DNA of 33,613 nt from positions 1 through 33,613 of the forward strand of contig JAAELO010000261.1 in the NCBI GenBank assembly GCA_024226555.1. Reading direction: 5' to 3'. The stretch comes from Desulfobacterales bacterium (lineage in GTDB: Bacteria > Desulfobacterota > Desulfobacteria > Desulfobacterales > JAAELO01). Under the pieces are notes generated by a model. The model was not told where the DNA came from. It did not search any database and saw only the letters and a program-made list of their open reading frames with translations. Made by a program: the position numbers and the translations under genes. The stretch's first letter is position 1; the number at the start of each line of letters is the position of its first letter. Shown here piece after piece: positions 15,520 through 23,720 of this stretch.

Positions 15520-16330
15520 TAGCTTTGCAGAAGGGTATAAGGGATTTTATAAGGAAAAACCTGGAAGGGGTTTCTATTGGTATGAAGATCCTGTTGTAAA
15601 GAAGAAAGAAAAGGAAACTGAAAAAATAAATGAAAAAAAGAAAAACAGCAGGATTCCAAAGGAAAGATCCGTTGAAGAGATGTGGAATATGCACCCTGAC
15701 GACTTTCAGGTTTATATGAATAAAGTAACAAAATATGCAGTACAAAAACCAAGTGAAAAAAATATGTTAATGTTTATTAAGGCCAACTATGTTTCAAGTC
15801 AAAAATCTACAGCTTTTGCCAGTGTTTACGCACTTATGACCCAAAAACACCCAGAGCTTACAAACTCAGAAAATAATTCTGTCACTAATCCTGGAAAGAA
15901 GTCTCAGGATGAAATTAAATATAGAGAAATTGATGATTTGATTAATGAATCCAAGAATAATTTTACTATAATTCTCTTCAAAAAAGATGGTGATAAAAGA
16001 TGCGAAGCACAAAAGAAAATACTTTACTATTTTGAGCGTAAGTATAAATGGCAAATTAAAGATATAGATTTGGACCTTAACCCACATATTGCAAAAAAAT
16101 ATAAAATTAAAAGAGTTCCCTACTTACTTCTCTTAAATGATGATTTAAAAGAGATGCCTCTGTCATTAGGTGTAATCGCAATGAATACACTAACAGAAAG
16201 GCTATATAGATCAATTAGGTATATGAATGGAGATATTTCTCCAGAACAATATGTAATTCATGAGTTTAAAATGGGATCTGGATCAGACCCCCTTTCATTT
16301 TTAAACAATTCAAAGAAAAAGAAAGACTAA
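15443..16330 (+). CDS. traF: TraF, F-type pilus assembly thioredoxin-fold protein
   Basis: A TraF-family periplasmic protein of ~295 aa. The mature N-terminus carries GFYKEKPGRGFYWYEDP, the TraF G-F-F/Y-W-Y signature, then an SVEEMWNMHPDDFQVYMN segment and a C-terminal thioredoxin fold (IILFKKDGDKRCEAQKK, IKRVPYLLLL). The usual CxxC is reduced to one Cys, as in F plasmid TraF, so redox activity is unlikely. I chose ATG 15443 because GGAG lies seven bases upstream; ATG 15467 would give a more compact signal peptide. The start overlaps the peptidase gene by 77 bp. Confidence 0.82.
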   Translation: MIHTTQNTMVLLKKVVFMLLLILCSNSFAEGYKGFYKEKPGRGFYWYEDPVVKKKEKETEKINEKKKNSRIPKERSVEEMWNMHPDDFQVYMNKVTKYAVQKPSEKNMLMFIKANYVSSQKSTAFASVYALMTQKHPELTNSENNSVTNPGKKSQDEIKYREIDDLINESKNNFTIILFKKDGDKRCEAQKKILYYFERKYKWQIKDIDLDLNPHIAKKYKIKRVPYLLLLNDDLKEMPLSLGVIAMNTLTERLYRSIRYMNGDISPEQYVIHEFKMGSGSDPLSFLNNSKKKKD

Positions 16331-16334
16331 TATC

Positions 16335-16673
16335 ATGAAGATAAATATTATATTAATAATAGCCTTTTTCCCCTTTATTTCTTTAGGTTCGGCATTAGAT
16401 CAATATGCTATTGTTGTTTTTTACAGAAACGATTGTGGCTATTGTTACGCTCAACAGAGCGTATTAAATAAAATTAAGAAAAAATACAATATTACGGTTT
16501 CTTATGTTGATTATAAAAAAAGTACTTTTTCTATTCCAAAAACGCCTTATACAGTTCTGCTTAAAAGATATTACAGGCAACCAATAATACTCTCAGAAGG
16601 GTTTTCTACATTTGAAGAAATGGAAACTGAGTTAATAAGAGGGATAAACCATATAGAAGGAAACAGACGATGA
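16335..16673 (+). CDS. periplasmic thioredoxin-like protein (TrbB-like)
   Basis: A 112-aa protein with a signal peptide (~1-20) and an IVVFYRNDCGYCYAQQ active site (Cys34, Cys37). A cis-proline follows in KTPYTVLL (Pro71). It is probably a minimal disulfide oxidoreductase equivalent to TrbB, which assists folding of TraN/TraU-type proteins. Its ATG lies four bases after the traF stop, and its own stop overlaps the next ATG. Confidence 0.8.
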   Translation: MKINIILIIAFFPFISLGSALDQYAIVVFYRNDCGYCYAQQSVLNKIKKKYNITVSYVDYKKSTFSIPKTPYTVLLKRYYRQPIILSEGFSTFEEMETELIRGINHIEGNRR

Positions 16674-18283
16674 AAATTAAAATAAATATAATTATGATAA
16701 TTGTTTTTTCTGTTAATATCGCTTTTTCTGAAGACCCTATGAAATCAAACTATCAAAAAGGTGTTTCTTCAGGAAATGAGATATCAAATCAATTCTCAAG
16801 TCCGGATAAAATTAATGAGAAAATATTCAATCCTTTGTCTGGAAGTGGAGAGTTAAAAACCGTGGATGGATCTAAAAAAGGTGCTGTGAAAATACAAGCT
16901 CCTTCCTCTAAAAGTTTTTTAAAGGTTTCTGCTTTTAATACAGCTACAGGAGATATATCTATAATTGTTAATCAGGACATAGACTTAGATGGAAAATTCG
17001 ATTTTGAATACCACGTTCCTTCCTTGGTATCTGGTGTTTGTGCTAATGGATTTGTTAGTTGTACACCTGGTACATTTACAAATGAAAAATTTTATAAATG
17101 GAAGATTGTTGATAAAAAAACATCAACAGAACAAGTAACGGAACTTAAAGAAATGTCTGGATGTTATTGTGTAAATAACAGTTGTAATTCAAAGCTATTC
17201 ACAAATAACATTCAAAGAATATTGCGTGATGTTGCAGGGGGATTAGTTTCTGTTATTCAAAAGGATAATCCCCAATTGGCTATATCATCTACCGAAAATG
17301 ATAGTGTTAGTATTACATTTTTTGGACAGGAAGTTGATGGTGTTGGAAAAAATATTGTACAATCAAACCCAAATATGTATCAATCGGGAACTTCAGATCC
17401 TCAAAAATATTATGAATTAGGTAGCCTTCCTGGAGATGAAGAAAAAGATAAACAAAAAGGTAATGATAATAGTTCATATAATGTCTTAATGAGTAGTCAT
17501 CAGGCTAAGAATCCTAAAGAGTTAAAATCATGCAGAGTTGATATCACACCATATATTGATATTGTTGATGAAGTTAAAACACCTAAAGTTGATATAAAAA
17601 ATACATGTTCTGAAATACTAAATGACTCAGATTGTAATATATATAATAAAAATGCTTGTGGTCAAAATGGCTTGAGTTGCGTATCTATAATAAAAAAGAA
17701 ACAAGACACAGGGCTAACTCTTATTCCACAACAAATTAATCTTGATGATTTCACATTCACTGCTAACAGCAACCAAATAATATATACCCAAGGATCTAAT
17801 ACAGGTGTTGTTATTGCAGGGGAGAATTCTAATTTTACCACAAAATATGAATTTCTATGTACAGATTCAGACAAGGAATTTAACTATGATGATAGTTTAA
17901 ACAGTACTCACAACATAAATGAAAGTGTTGAAGTAAATGGTTCCAATGTTGCCTATGAAGCTTTTGGCAGAAGTAACAGTATAAGCATGCCTTATACAGA
18001 AAACCCTGAAACATGTGAGAAGGTTTGTAAGGTTGAACTTGTTGTAGAAGATAATGAAGTTGGTAACAATTCTGGCGAATTGGTTAAAACCTGGGATAAA
18101 AACAAAACTGATAATAATAACAAGAAAGAATATCTATATTTAGCTTGTAAAGATAACATCTGCCCTAATTCAGAAGATCAAAATGTTGTTGATCAATGTA
18201 AATGTATAAATAAATTTCCTGAAGCTATTGGAAAACTTCAATCAATTAAAAATGCTTCAAAAGATATGATCTGCACACAGTAA
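16670..18283 (+). CDS. second TraN-like secreted protein (TraN N-terminal domain type)
   Basis: A 537-aa secreted protein. Signal peptide ~1-20, then a Ser/Asn-rich segment (SNYQKGVSSGNEISNQFSSP, 26-45) that recurs in the next gene. The domain at ~54-225 has FLKVSAFNTATGDISIIVNQ, DIDLDGKFDFEYHVPSLVSG, VCANGFVSCTPGTF, SGCYCVNNSC and DVAGGLVSVI, which I associate with the N-terminal part of large TraN proteins. The rest is cysteine-bearing and low-complexity. Together with the 978-aa TraN it may represent a TraN split over two polypeptides. Family assignment is from memory. Confidence 0.6.
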   Translation: MKIKINIIMIIVFSVNIAFSEDPMKSNYQKGVSSGNEISNQFSSPDKINEKIFNPLSGSGELKTVDGSKKGAVKIQAPSSKSFLKVSAFNTATGDISIIVNQDIDLDGKFDFEYHVPSLVSGVCANGFVSCTPGTFTNEKFYKWKIVDKKTSTEQVTELKEMSGCYCVNNSCNSKLFTNNIQRILRDVAGGLVSVIQKDNPQLAISSTENDSVSITFFGQEVDGVGKNIVQSNPNMYQSGTSDPQKYYELGSLPGDEEKDKQKGNDNSSYNVLMSSHQAKNPKELKSCRVDITPYIDIVDEVKTPKVDIKNTCSEILNDSDCNIYNKNACGQNGLSCVSIIKKKQDTGLTLIPQQINLDDFTFTANSNQIIYTQGSNTGVVIAGENSNFTTKYEFLCTDSDKEFNYDDSLNSTHNINESVEVNGSNVAYEAFGRSNSISMPYTENPETCEKVCKVELVVEDNEVGNNSGELVKTWDKNKTDNNNKKEYLYLACKDNICPNSEDQNVVDQCKCINKFPEAIGKLQSIKNASKDMICTQ

Positions 18284-18308
18284 CAACAAAAATAAAGGAT
18301 GTTTAAAA

Positions 18309-18995
18309 ATGCCTACTTTAGAAGAGATAAAAAAACAGATTCAAGAAATTTCAGGTCCCATTCTAACATTAGGAACAAAAAAGGAAATTCAGTACCTTCC
18401 TGAAATTTTGAATGAAGGGGAAACTGTATTAGGACTTACATCAGGGTTGATGAATGCAAACACATGGTTAATTGTTTGTACACAAAAAAGAGTGATATTT
18501 TTAGATAAAGGTTGGATTTACGGATTGGAACAGTTTGAAATACCATTGAATAAAATTAATTCTATTAAACAAAAAACAGGGCTTTTTGTGGGTGAAATTT
18601 GTATCCAGGATGGACAGGGAGGAGTTGAAATAAAAAATGTATTAAAGAAAACTGTAAAATACTTTGTTTCTGTTGTTAGCAATGCAATAGATGGAAAGTT
18701 TAAAGCTAACGATGAAAAGATTAATCAATCAGAATCGAACTATCAAAAATGTGTTTCATCAGGAAATAAGATATCAAATCAGTTTTCAAGTCCGGATAAA
18801 ATTAATGAAACTGAATTCAATGATATTGACGAAACTATCTCAAATCTAAAAACATTCAGAGAAAAACTACCTGAGATAAGAAATTCAAAATACATAAATG
18901 AAAATGATGATCTTTCTGAAGCTGCAAACTGTTTTGAAATATCATTACATACTTTTTTACATGAAATTGAAAATAAAGAACTTCAAATTTTATAA
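18309..18995 (+). CDS. bacterial PH-domain protein carrying a duplicated TraN-like segment
   Basis: A 228-aa cytoplasmic protein. Residues ~30-112 form a bacterial PH-like domain (EGETVLGLTSGLMNANTWLI, VCTQKRVIFLDKGW, EIPLNKINSIKQKTGLFVGE). Residues 143-171 (SNYQKCVSSGNKISNQFSSP and on) are nearly identical to residues 26-54 of the preceding secreted protein, and the DNA is about 87% identical over 87 nt. A helical C-terminus follows. No signal peptide. The function in the operon is unknown; the shared segment shows a recent local duplication into a different protein context. Confidence 0.65.
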   Translation: MPTLEEIKKQIQEISGPILTLGTKKEIQYLPEILNEGETVLGLTSGLMNANTWLIVCTQKRVIFLDKGWIYGLEQFEIPLNKINSIKQKTGLFVGEICIQDGQGGVEIKNVLKKTVKYFVSVVSNAIDGKFKANDEKINQSESNYQKCVSSGNKISNQFSSPDKINETEFNDIDETISNLKTFREKLPEIRNSKYINENDDLSEAANCFEISLHTFLHEIENKELQIL

Positions 18996-19012
18996 AGGTC
19001 TGTAGATCTCAA

Positions 19013-19180
19013 ATGAACCAAAGAGAATCTAATGAAATATTATTGAATGACATCTTAATAAAGACCAATGAAATGTTAGATACTGATTTAGCTAAGACAA
19101 ACATAGAATTTAAATCAGAGCTGATATGTATATTAATAGCAATAGATGAAGCATTTAAAAAACTTAAAGCGGTGAATTAA
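19013..19180 (+). CDS. 55-aa helical small protein
   Basis: ATG start reading MNQRESNEILLNDILIKTNE, ending in EAFKKLKAVN. It is a predicted amphipathic helix with no family known to me. It lies within the operon, 17 bp after the PH-domain gene and abutting the next start. It weakly resembles the 54-aa protein at 24425 in size and TNE-containing helix. Confidence 0.45.
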   Translation: MNQRESNEILLNDILIKTNEMLDTDLAKTNIEFKSELICILIAIDEAFKKLKAVN

Positions 19181-19528
19181 TTGATTAATTTAATGAAATT
19201 AATAAACTCTCATATTAAAGAAGATGAATTCAAAGTTTGGGAATTGCTTTTAAAAGAAGCTATTCCTGCATTAGAAACTGAAAAAACATTTCGTATTAAA
19301 TTAAAAAAATTTGAAGATCCGTTTTTGGAAGAAAAATTAAAAATCTTGTCATCAACAACTATAGAATTACAGAGCAAAGATATCCATTTTGGTTTTGGAT
19401 TGATTACCGAGTTTAAGATTATTGATGGGGTTTGTGAATTTGATTTCGCAAGATCTCTTAAAAAATACATTATCGTTAATTTAAAAAACTCGAATAACCC
19501 GACTTATAAAACTCAAAGAAATAATTGA
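19181..19528 (+). CDS. hypothetical protein at the operon end
   Basis: A 115-aa soluble protein not recognised. TTG start directly after the previous stop; an ATG at 19193 is an alternative. Alternating helix and strand pattern (FKVWELLLKEAIPALE, then HFGFGLITEFKIIDGVCEF). It is the last gene of the rightward block before the next dyad promoter. No clear terminator follows. Confidence 0.55.
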   Translation: MINLMKLINSHIKEDEFKVWELLLKEAIPALETEKTFRIKLKKFEDPFLEEKLKILSSTTIELQSKDIHFGFGLITEFKIIDGVCEFDFARSLKKYIIVNLKNSNNPTYKTQRNN

Positions 19529-19556
19529 ACATTTTTCCCTCTCTTTTAATGAAATA

Positions 19557-19609
19557 GTTATATCGAACAGCATACGATATAACTATTTGTTAATTTACAT
19601 TCCTATAAT
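19557..19609 (+). promoter_or_regulatory. dyad promoter of the 19695 secreted-protein gene
   Basis: GTTATAT (19557-19563), 13 nt, ATATAAC (19577-19583), 20 nt, TATAAT (19604-19609), followed by GTGTTTAAGAA, similar to the sequence after the other -10 boxes. Here the intervening 13 nt are GC-richer, so the arms stand out clearly. The leader to the ATG is ~85 nt. Confidence 0.75.
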
Positions 19610-19694
19610 GTGTTTAAGAATCATAAATTATTGTAGTGGATGAGCTTGAAAATAGTTACTCAGATACGAAATCGAAAATTAGGATTATAAAATA

Positions 19695-20141
19695 ATGAAA
19701 TATTTTTTTAGAACAATAATAACAATTTGTTTAGTAATGATAATAAATTCTCACTCTTTTGCTTCCAACAATTACATTTATAAATATATCGAAATTAGAG
19801 AAACATTTCATAATAAATCACAAGGTAATTACATAAAAGAACATAGTTCTGATGTTGTCTATAAAGAGTTCAAATTAGAATTAATGGAAAAAAGAGATTT
19901 TGAAAAATATTTAGTTAATGAAATTCATATAAAAGCCTCAAATGAATTAGGAACAAAAGAAAAAATAATAGTATTTTTCGATTCCATTGTAAAATTCAAA
20001 GACAATACTAAAAGAATATATAATTCAGAGGTCATAATCACTTTTAAAGACCAAAAGATAATTAAATATGATGTTAAAACCAAATATAAAAACATGGCGA
20101 ATATGAGGCTTAAAATTATAGATTTTATGGATTTTGAATAG
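19695..20141 (+). CDS. secreted protein of unknown function
   Basis: A 148-aa protein with a signal peptide (~1-24, MKYFFRTIITICLVMIINSH through SFAS) and a mature basic, beta-rich domain with no cysteines. It is alone under its own copy of the shared dyad promoter, so it is likely co-expressed with the transfer operon. Candidates include an exclusion, pilus-accessory or envelope factor; nothing in the sequence decides. Confidence 0.65.
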   Translation: MKYFFRTIITICLVMIINSHSFASNNYIYKYIEIRETFHNKSQGNYIKEHSSDVVYKEFKLELMEKRDFEKYLVNEIHIKASNELGTKEKIIVFFDSIVKFKDNTKRIYNSEVIITFKDQKIIKYDVKTKYKNMANMRLKIIDFMDFE

Positions 20142-20162
20142 CCTAATATTCTGATATTGGGC
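20141..20162 (+). terminator. hairpin after the 19695 gene (TAGCC element)
   Basis: GCCTAATAT (20141-20149) pairs with ATATTGGGC (20154-20162) with one wobble, starting at the stop codon. There is no strong T tract. Related hairpins or half-hairpins follow the genes ending at 24098 and 25273. Confidence 0.4.
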
Positions 20163-20175
20163 CAAAGGAGATAAA

Positions 20176-20249
20176 ATGGATATAGTTAAAAAAGCTTTCC
20201 CATTTGCTGAATCTTTTTAAGCGCATTAAAGCCTGAACTTATAAAAATG
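20176..20249 (+). pseudogene. tiny frameshifted ORF remnant
   Basis: AAAGGAG followed by ATG encodes MDIVKKAFPFAESF and then stops at 20218. One base less in the preceding T5 run would continue it as LSALKPELIKM. It is either a very short peptide gene or the broken start of a lost gene. Low confidence. Confidence 0.25.
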
Positions 20250-20279
20250 TAATAAAAAAGTGTTAGCGATGTTGTATGG

Positions 20280-20489
20280 CTAATCTTTTGTTTCAGAAAA
20301 AAAGAAAGAATTAATTTGTGGAGCTCCGACTAAACAGGTATTAGAATAGGTAACAACTGGATCTAAACAACCTGTCATTTTTTCTGTTACGCAATATCCT
20401 TTGGATTGTAAACGTTTCATAATTTCGTTTGATGTCTGGGACCTATTATGGGTAATTATTAAACAATCTTTATCAACGAGTTCTTTCAT
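20280..20489 (-). CDS. small hypothetical protein
   Basis: A 69-aa protein with a good AAAGGAG Shine-Dalgarno, beginning MKELVDKDCLIITHNRSQTS and containing three further Cys and a GYCVTEKMTGCLDP stretch. No family is recognised. It is 28 bp downstream of the Rossmann-like gene on the same strand, so it is probably co-transcribed. Confidence 0.5.
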   Translation of the reverse strand: MKELVDKDCLIITHNRSQTSNEIMKRLQSKGYCVTEKMTGCLDPVVTYSNTCLVGAPQINSFFFSETKD

Positions 20490-20517
20490 ATTAACTCCTT
20501 TATTATAAATATTAATC

Positions 20518-21705
20518 TCATCCTATCAGAGTTTCTAATATTTTTTTATGATCAATATCACACTTGAACTTGTTAAGAAACTTAATTGTACCATTTTCTA
20601 CTTCATCTTTAAAACTATTTTCCAAATCAGTTTTTAATAAAAGCACATGTTCAGAAATTAAGATCTCAACAAATTTTTCGGATGCATAGTTAGATCCTAT
20701 AAGCCCCTCCCCTGCCATAGCTGAATCCGTATTCGATTTAGCATCTTCTGCAAGTTCCATTTTATGTTTCTCAATTAATTTAAAAATTTGTGACCTAAAA
20801 GTATCAATATTGACTTCTTTAGAGTGCTTAAGTATTAAATTATAACATTTTTCTTTAAACAAATCATAGTTCTCACCCTTTTTAAAGAATGAACCTGCAA
20901 ATTCATCCCAGATCTTATCAAACTCGAGGTTTTTTCTTCTCTTTTCATCACTATCAGGATGATAAATAATAACTCTTACGTCACTGCCATTTGTATCTCT
21001 CTTTTTTAATTGAGTGCTTATTTCTGCATGCACACCACCAGAAGGTTTTGGAAGAAAAGGTGATATATAAGGTCTATATACAAAAACAATATCTGCTTGC
21101 CGTGCTAATACATGATCCCTTACATTAATTTGTCTTTTAATTTCTCCTATTAGCATTTTTTCGGCAATAGCATATTTAATTGCTGTAAAATGATAATTCT
21201 CTAATCTTTTAAATACTGATTCATCAACATTTAAAAGTTCAAAATCATATTTATTATCAATTTTATTTCCTAAACGATGTCCATCCCCAATTGGCCATCT
21301 CTCAGATAGAGGCGGTAAGATAGCATGTTTTAGAATATCAGGTTTTTTTTCTACATTTTCCATTGAACCAAATCTAAACTCATCAATCCATGTTGGTTCA
21401 ATAATAGAAAAAAAACGGCCACAGAAATTTGCGAAATCAGTATATGAATTTATAAAATCAAACCCTCTTTTTTTATCAGGGACCGGGTTTTTGGTTCTAT
21501 GCTCTATATTGTTAATATCTCTTCTTGGCTGTGCAATAGAATGTGAAATATAGATACATTTAGCATTTTTAAAAATTATATTCCAAAATGATTTAATTCT
21601 ACCTTTTTTATGAAAAAGAAAGAAGTCTACTCCGAGACTCTGCGAAATTGATCTGGATGTAGATAGTTCTCTGTCTCTCCAATCAAGAATCTGTCGTAAA
21701 TCCAT
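20518..21705 (-). CDS. Rossmann-like (nucleoside deoxyribosyltransferase-like) cargo protein
   Basis: A 395-aa soluble protein. The N-terminal region has CIYISHSIAQPRRDI, like the first strand-loop (IYISHPI) of DUF4406/deoxyribosyltransferase-type folds. The middle has RDHVLARQADIVFVYRPY followed by GGVHAEI, comparable to the DxxxxxxAD-VVxxL...GG-xxEI pattern of that superfamily, then RVIIYHPDSDEKRR. The C-terminal ~130 aa are helical. It could act on nucleotides or NAD, perhaps as a defence sensor or effector; that is inference. Its neighbours are a 2-TM ORF upstream and a 69-aa ORF downstream. Confidence 0.55.
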   Translation of the reverse strand: MDLRQILDWRDRELSTSRSISQSLGVDFFLFHKKGRIKSFWNIIFKNAKCIYISHSIAQPRRDINNIEHRTKNPVPDKKRGFDFINSYTDFANFCGRFFSIIEPTWIDEFRFGSMENVEKKPDILKHAILPPLSERWPIGDGHRLGNKIDNKYDFELLNVDESVFKRLENYHFTAIKYAIAEKMLIGEIKRQINVRDHVLARQADIVFVYRPYISPFLPKPSGGVHAEISTQLKKRDTNGSDVRVIIYHPDSDEKRRKNLEFDKIWDEFAGSFFKKGENYDLFKEKCYNLILKHSKEVNIDTFRSQIFKLIEKHKMELAEDAKSNTDSAMAGEGLIGSNYASEKFVEILISEHVLLLKTDLENSFKDEVENGTIKFLNKFKCDIDHKKILETLIG

Positions 21706-21715
21706 GAGGTCTCTT

Positions 21716-21913
21716 TCAATATATGTATGTTATAATAGTTACTATTAGTGTAAAATTGTACAAAATTACTATTATGTGTGAATAATCAATTTCAATGAAT
21801 CTACTACTAATTATGAAAAAAAATATTAAAAAAATTATTACTAAACCAAAAGCTAATGAAAAAATAGAAGATTGAGTTTGGCGTTTATTGATTTCATTGG
21901 ACCTGAGAGTCAT
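21716..21913 (-). CDS. putative two-helix membrane protein
   Basis: A 65-aa ORF with two hydrophobic segments (residues ~19-36 and 45-64) after a polar N-terminus (MTLRSNEINKRQTQ). It has no clear Shine-Dalgarno. The region encoding its C-terminus also contains two palindromes likely to be control sites for the next gene, so this ORF may be fortuitous. Confidence 0.35.
   Translation of the reverse strand: MTLRSNEINKRQTQSSIFSLAFGLVIIFLIFFFIISSRFIEIDYSHIIVILYNFTLIVTIITYIY
21733..21769 (-). promoter_or_regulatory. two palindromes upstream of the Rossmann-like gene
   Basis: TAATAG-TTA-CTATTA (21733-21747) and GTAAAATTGTACAAAATTAC (21750-21769; TTGTACAA core with GTAA/TTAC ends) lie 28-64 bp before the start at 21705. 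Their placement fits operators over a minus-strand promoter. Confidence 0.45.
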
Positions 21914-21969
21914 AAAAAAATAAATATCATTTTGCTTTGCAGTATCAGTTGCATTATTGATTAGGTATT

Positions 21970-21985
21970 GCGATACCTTTAGTGG
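21970..21985 (+). other. short hairpin upstream of the 22049 cargo genes
   Basis: AGGTAT-TGCG-ATACCT, a 6-bp stem with a UNCG-type loop, about 65 bp before the frameshifted gene at 22049. It could be a leader structure. No known riboswitch fold was recognised in 21914-22048. Confidence 0.3.
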
Positions 21986-22048
21986 GAAACAAAATAGAAG
22001 GGTCCTGGTGAGACTTAAAGCATTTATAACAAGATAAGGATACTATAA

Positions 22049-22260
22049 ATGAACAGTGATAGAAGAAAATGCAACGTATTAGATGAAGATACAGGAGAGG
22101 TATTTGTTGGTTATTTTGAAAGATATGGAGATTCTATAGTACAGGATTTTGATAATAATAAGATGTTACAGTTTACAATTGCAAGGTTGTTACTGTTAAT
22201 CCCAACTGTATAACTTTTATTAAAGAAGAATATTATCAGGATTTTGAGAAAAAGGAGTAA
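22049..22260 (+). pseudogene. frameshifted small cargo gene
   Basis: The ATG reading begins MNSDRRKCNVLDEDTGEVFV and stops at 22213. A different frame continues coherently as VVTVNPNCITFIKEEYYQDF to 22260, next to the Shine-Dalgarno of the following gene. Joining the frames near 22180 would give a ~70-aa protein. Unknown family. Confidence 0.45.
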
Positions 22261-22264
22261 TTAA

Positions 22265-22471
22265 ATGGAGAAAATGGCAGATAATTATTACCGGTTTAAT
22301 GAATCAAAAAGCCCTTCTGAAGGAGTTAAAGTAGATTTTAGAGTTGATAAAATAGATGGTGAAGATCTTGACACAGAAGTAGAATTAAAAGGAAGATTTG
22401 CAATTATAGGGCATGAACGTGGAGAGTTTTTAGAAAGACTTGGTAACTTAATTGATGAATTTAGGATTTAA
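22265..22471 (+). CDS. small acidic hypothetical protein
   Basis: A 68-aa protein (VKVDFRVDKIDGEDLDTEVE, then RGEFLERLGNLIDEFRI) with an AAGGAG site. It is a beta-then-helix pattern with no recognised family. The first gene of a three-gene run with 22487 and 22846. Confidence 0.55.
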   Translation: MEKMADNYYRFNESKSPSEGVKVDFRVDKIDGEDLDTEVELKGRFAIIGHERGEFLERLGNLIDEFRI

Positions 22472-22486
22472 TATTATAAAGGAGAA

Positions 22487-22843
22487 ATGATGCCAGTATT
22501 TTGTAAAAACATAACAAAAGAAGAGAGAGCAGCTTTTGAAAGATTTGAAAGCATCTCTGGCTTTGAGATAATGTTTCAGAAGGAAATAGACTCAGGCGAA
22601 AAAACTCCTCAAGAAGCATTTTCAGAGAATATGGATTGGTTTGAAGGTGTCTATGCAGATGTAACCAATATTAATTTTCCTGAAAGACCTGAATGCGAAA
22701 ATGATGTTAATAATCCTTGCTGTAATAATAGAGATGTAAAATGGGTTCAGAGAAGAAACAAAGAAGCTGAAAAACTATACATGTGTGCTGAGTGCAGAAA
22801 AGATAATATTGGAACTTTTAAAATTATAGCTGATGAATCATAA
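22487..22843 (+). CDS. small protein with a C-terminal Cys cluster
   Basis: A 118-aa protein with AAGGAG upstream. The C-terminal half has PCCNNRDVKWVQRRNKE and LYMCAECRKDN, a possible zinc-binding knuckle (CC...CxxC). Function unknown. Immediately followed by the T5orf172 gene. Confidence 0.55.
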   Translation: MMPVFCKNITKEERAAFERFESISGFEIMFQKEIDSGEKTPQEAFSENMDWFEGVYADVTNINFPERPECENDVNNPCCNNRDVKWVQRRNKEAEKLYMCAECRKDNIGTFKIIADES

Positions 22844-22845
22844 CG

Positions 22846-23682
22846 ATGATAAATAAAGAACCATCTCATTTATATCTATTATTATATCCTCAATTAGATG
22901 CTTTTAAAGTAGGTAAAGCAGATATTATTCAAAAAAGAGTAGATAATTTAAAAAGATATTGGGGTGAGATAGATTATAAGGAATCATTTTACTTAGAAAC
23001 AGATATAAAAACTGTTTTTGAGATTGAGAAAATTCTTCATCTACATCTAAGAAATTATACTTGTAATTTTGAAAAGAAAGAAGGTTATACTGAGTTTTTC
23101 AAAATAGATGCTTTAGAAAAAGCTAAGTTGTTGCTTAAAACTTTAAGAGAAAATGATAATGATTTCCCTGTTCTTAAAAAAGGAATTATTAAGCCTGTAG
23201 CAACAACTGACACGGTTCTAAGAAAAAAAGAAAAATGGGAAAAACTTTCTAATAAAAATAAATCATCATATCTACAAATGTCAAAATCATTAAACCAAAT
23301 GAGAAGAATAAAACGGTTAATGATCTTCTTGTTAAGATTCCAGGACAAAATACCATACCAATGGGAAATTAAAGAAGATAGGCTATATTTTGCTTTTTTA
23401 GCAAATAGAAACTACTCTAAAAAAAATAACTATTTCACAAGCTTGCGTAATATTTTTTGCTTTGAGAGTAGTCAATATTTTAGTTTTACCGATTTGTTAG
23501 AAAATATGCATGTTATAGAACCTAAATTATGTCTTTTTACTTTTAATTACAGTCCAATGAATTTTAATGAGAACACAATAAGGTATGTAGTTTTTCAAAA
23601 TCTTTCTCAGTTTTTCCTTAAAAATATCCCAAGAAAGTCTTTAAGTTGTAAATATGATATTTTAGAGAAATTTGAGATATAA
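22846..23682 (+). CDS. T5orf172/MUG113-type (GIY-YIG-like) domain protein
   Basis: A 278-aa protein whose first ~95 residues fit the T5orf172 domain: HLYLLLYPQLDAFKVGKADI, RVDNLKRYWG, a helix with EIEKILHLHL, and GYTEFFKID. This domain is a GIY-YIG nuclease relative seen in phages and plasmids. The remaining ~180 aa are basic and unrecognised. It starts two bases after the previous stop. Nuclease activity is not assured because the GIY-YIG tyrosines are diverged. Confidence 0.65.
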   Translation: MINKEPSHLYLLLYPQLDAFKVGKADIIQKRVDNLKRYWGEIDYKESFYLETDIKTVFEIEKILHLHLRNYTCNFEKKEGYTEFFKIDALEKAKLLLKTLRENDNDFPVLKKGIIKPVATTDTVLRKKEKWEKLSNKNKSSYLQMSKSLNQMRRIKRLMIFLLRFQDKIPYQWEIKEDRLYFAFLANRNYSKKNNYFTSLRNIFCFESSQYFSFTDLLENMHVIEPKLCLFTFNYSPMNFNENTIRYVVFQNLSQFFLKNIPRKSLSCKYDILEKFEI

Positions 23683-23720
23683 AAAAAATATAATAAAAGG
23701 GAATAACGGAGAACTTTAGA

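Noticed and set aside
21914-22048. Riboswitch upstream of the 22049 gene
   Set aside because: Only one short hairpin is evident; no conserved core of a known class was seen.
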